Positions 61,601 to 64,000 of a stretch of 64,000 bases of DNA are shown one piece after another. Source of the DNA: Onchocerca volvulus (Eukaryota > Nematoda > Chromadorea > Rhabditida > Onchocercidae); contig HG738141.1 in assembly GCA_000499405.2 (NCBI GenBank), positions 404,032-468,031 on the forward strand, written 5' to 3'. Within the stretch, counting starts at the first letter, position 1, and the number at the start of each line of letters is the position of its first letter. A model generated the notes under the pieces. The model did no database searches. It worked only from the letters and a program-made list of their open reading frames with translations, and was not told the DNA's origin. Position numbers and translations under genes: made by a program.

Positions 61601-62962
61601 AAAAAAAAATGGAAAATGGAAAAAATGTTTTTTAAATTTTTTTCAGACATTCAATTGTTTAAAAATTTAAAATTTCTTTGCAAGATTTGCGGATATTAAA
61701 TTTCGAAATTATATTTTCATTAAAAATTCCCGTTTTTTTGGACTTATCACATTTCCATATAGTAAAAAGTTCAAATTTAAATATATCAATACACCGGTAC
61801 AAAGTTCAAATTTAAATACTCCAATACGACCGGTACAAAGTTCAAATTTTAACTTTAAATTTGACTTCAAATATCATTGCATTGATAAAAAGTTCAATTT
61901 TCAAATCTTTTAAAACAAATTAGTGTGCTTTTCATTCTAACATAAACAATAAAAAATGAAATGAAATGAATATTGACATATTGGAATTGACAATGGAAGT
62001 AATCAATGTGAATTTATTATTAATAATCGTTAACTTAATTTCTTCGATTTTTTATGAATAATAAAATTTTAAAAACGATGAATTTTCAACTGAAATCGTG
62101 CTAAGAAGTTATTTTTAATTTGAAAAAAAAAAAAGTGATTAAATTGAAATATCGATAAAAACAAATGAATAATTCGATTTTTTTTTTTCTTTAGAAAAAG
62201 GGATAGTTGTTTATAACAATAATATTAAATCTATCCGTATCATTCTTATTAAACAAATGAAAAAAATATTTGACGAAAATAAATTTGAAAAATTTGATTA
62301 CTTAAATTGAACGAAAATTAATTATTTAATTTACAACAATGAAAATGATAAATAAAATAAGAGTATTATTCATAATTTAATGTTGGAAATTTAGTTCTAA
62401 TTTATAATTTATAAATTTTTAGTAAAAATCTTTGTTTCTTACCGAAATAATAATTCGATGGAATAACTGAAATTTTTACCTTTCTTTTCTAATTTATTAA
62501 TTTACTTTTAGTAATTAAATCAAATTACTGATTCACTAATTTTCTATGGTGCTATTTTTTTATCTTGCTAAGTTATCAGATAATAAAATCGTTTATCACT
62601 TAATCAATCAAAGAAATCACATCTAAAAGTTTGTTTTCATTAATCTATTCATAATCTCATAATCGATTAATTAGTAAAATTTTTGATTGATTAAATCAAT
62701 AAGTACAACGAAAAGTGCTAAATGGGTACAATAAATTAAGTAAAGGAATTAAAAAGAAGGAATTAAATGAAAATTGAAAAAAAAATAAAAAATTTTCCAA
62801 AGAGAAAAAAAAAAGTGTGCTTACTTACTTGATGATAAAGGTATGATAACAAATTTAGCGGAAAAACCATTATCCGATTGAAAATGATTAAGTTGTTTGA
62901 TACGAAATTGCACTAAGATAGCTGATTTATCACTTCTGATAAGACATGTTTTGATCGTACAA
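55674..62962 (-). CDS. single-pass membrane protein, integrin alpha-like C-terminal half
   Basis: Last five exons of a minus-strand gene: 62962-62825, 60752-60670, 57850-57710, 56534-56377, 55751-55674 (TAA); 198 codons, all phases agreeing. The first exon begins CTIKTCLIRSDKSAILVQF, which resembles the last Cys-pair region of integrin alpha ectodomains (C-x4-C...G/D-K-SAIL-x-F). Then come a short linker, a 25-residue hydrophobic transmembrane segment (AVLIIIWILLLSFIALLI...), a CMKKKLLF juxtamembrane stretch, and an 80-residue cytoplasmic tail ending NETYAVVQHSSQL. Integrin alpha chains normally have GFFKR just inside the membrane; here it is replaced. The tail is longer than usual and has NETY and YAVV tyrosine sites. 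The acceptor at 60753 (ATGGAAG) is poor. The 5' exons lie beyond 62962, probably outside the window. The membrane protein is likely; the integrin assignment is tentative. Confidence 0.6.
57195..57290. repeat. degenerate TTTACCTAATTT tandem repeats
   Basis: Four imperfect repetitions of (T)TTAC(C/T)TAATTT(ACC) in an intron of the membrane-protein gene. Confidence 0.6.
58047..58217. repeat. (TTA)n microsatellite
   Basis: About 170 bp of nearly pure ATT/TTA trinucleotides with a few interruptions, in the large intron of the membrane-protein gene. Long Ile- or Leu-rich open frames across it are artefacts. Confidence 0.9.
59548..59845. repeat. GT-rich and AC-rich arms forming an inverted microsatellite
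   Basis: 59548-59650 is a GTGTGTGGGTGGATG-type array; 59768-59845 is an ACACCCACACACATAC-type array, its approximate reverse complement. The spacer is about 117 bp. The two could fold into a long imperfect stem. It lies in an intron of the membrane-protein gene. Confidence 0.7.
61766..61849. repeat. 35/36-bp tandem repeat
   Basis: AAAGTTCAAATTTAAATA... ending ACCGGTAC occurs at 61766-61800 and 61801-61836, with a third partial copy to 61849. Confidence 0.8.
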
Positions 62963-64000
62963 CTGCAATTAATTAATTAATTAATTAATTATTTCGACGT
63001 TAAACTTTCACGAATTTTGTTAAATTTAATTAAATTCAAAAAATTTTGATTAAATTTGAGAAATATCGATATAACTAGTCGAATGGATGATAATTAGAAT
63101 GTGAAAGCAAAGCATTGTGATAATTTCTTTTTTTTATTTTTTAGCTTTTTCTTTTTTTTCAATCAATTTTTTTAATTACACCGTTGTTCTTCTTTTTCGC
63201 TAATTTTCCATTTATTTATTTTTCTATTTTTTCTCGTTAATACTTTCATTTACCGAATGGAAATAATTTATTTCCAATATGTTTCTTTTCAAATAGTAAA
63301 ATATATTTAAATTTAATATCCTTTAATCGACTAAAAATATTAATTTAACTAAAAATAAGGAGTATTTCAATTCTCGTTATTTTATTTTTAGCTTATGGTA
63401 ATTTCTAATAATAAATTCTTAATTTTTTTTTTTTGAATTAACTACTCGAAATTCATTTTCATTTCTATCATACACATGCAATTTGCTCATAACAGAAATG
63501 AAATATTAATTAAGAAGAAAAAAACTAATTATTGATTAATTAGTTTCAGTTTTTGAATGCGATAAGGATTTTTTTTTTTTTTTTTATTATGAAATTATGT
63601 TAACGAAACAAAATACTTTGAAAAACTAAAAAAAAAAACTTGTTTTTAAATTCAAACAATTGAAACAATGAATAAAATTAGAACTTAAGTTTAAATAGAA
63701 ATTTTTTTTACAACTTTGTTTAAATATATTCAAATAGTTTAAATCGCAATTGATATCATTTAAAAATTAGTTATTAAAATTTTCCTAAATGTGAAAAGAA
63801 AAAAACTTAAAATGAATTATCATTGTGACCTATTTAATACAAAAATTGCTAATTTTTTTTTTGAGGACAATTATTATAAATACGGAAAAATAAAATAAAA
63901 TAACAAATATTTTCGAATTTAAATAAAAATAAATTATTTGTTTGAATAAAAAATTCCGCATTTTAATTTTAGCAAATATTCGTTTTAAAAAAAAAGAAAA
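62963..64000. other. AT-rich, probable intron of the membrane-protein gene
   Basis: No exon was recognised. It includes (AATT)n at 62970-62990. As upstream ectodomain exons must exist, this is probably intronic. Confidence 0.4.

Noticed and set aside
1..64000. tRNA, rRNA and CRISPR arrays
   Set aside because: Scanned by eye for T-loop motifs (GGTTCRANTCC), rRNA-like conserved blocks and regularly spaced repeats; none was convincing. Short direct repeats seen are tandem duplications or microsatellites without spacers.

Overview
This window looks like AT-rich chromosomal DNA of a nematode, most likely a spirurid or filarial-type worm. Genes are split by short to medium introns with GT donors and TTTTCAG/TTTTAG acceptors. 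They include OMA/POS/MEX-type double CCCH-finger proteins, which are typical of nematode germlines. There are no operons with Shine-Dalgarno sites and no bacterial signatures. Most of the six-frame ORFs are noise in A/T-rich DNA; the real genes were rebuilt here by joining exons whose phases agree. The species call is inference.

Layout. 1-8.5 kb: gene-poor, with a large inverted duplication (about 3.93-5.18 kb against 6.48-7.57 kb). Its right arm carries a six-finger C2H2 gene and its left arm a decayed copy. 8.56-9.97 kb: first of three copies of a 1.4-kb repeat. 10.1-11.45 kb: an unrecognised spliced gene with zinc-binding-like Cys/His patterns. 15.4-19.4 kb (minus): a complete eight-exon CCCH gene. 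19.7-21.1 kb: second copy of the 1.4-kb repeat. 22.4-25.7 kb (minus): a second CCCH gene that has lost its first-finger exon. 30-33.6 kb: remains of a BEL/Pao-like retroelement (gag knuckle trace, end of pol, envelope-like ORF). 34.4-38.7 kb: a partial copy of the first CCCH gene (exons 1-2 and surrounding DNA) whose intron 1 holds an intact 311-codon CRESS-DNA-virus-like Rep gene, then the third 1.4-kb repeat copy. 39.4-42.3 kb (minus): a third CCCH gene with both fingers but no first exon. 42.3-45.26 kb: a fold-back insertion ending in a Helitron-like CTAG terminus. 48.7-53.8 kb (plus): a 12-exon ankyrin-repeat/SOCS-box gene. 55.7-63 kb (minus): the last five exons of a single-pass membrane protein resembling an integrin alpha chain.

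The central structure is a segmental duplication. About 18.2-29.96 kb is repeated as about 35.0-47.5 kb, in the same orientation. The copies have diverged by exon deletion, viral insertion, retroelement debris and fold-back insertion, so the cluster shows birth and decay of a germline RNA-binding gene family. A single N at 34481 sits beside a 56-bp direct repeat, so that junction may be an assembly seam.
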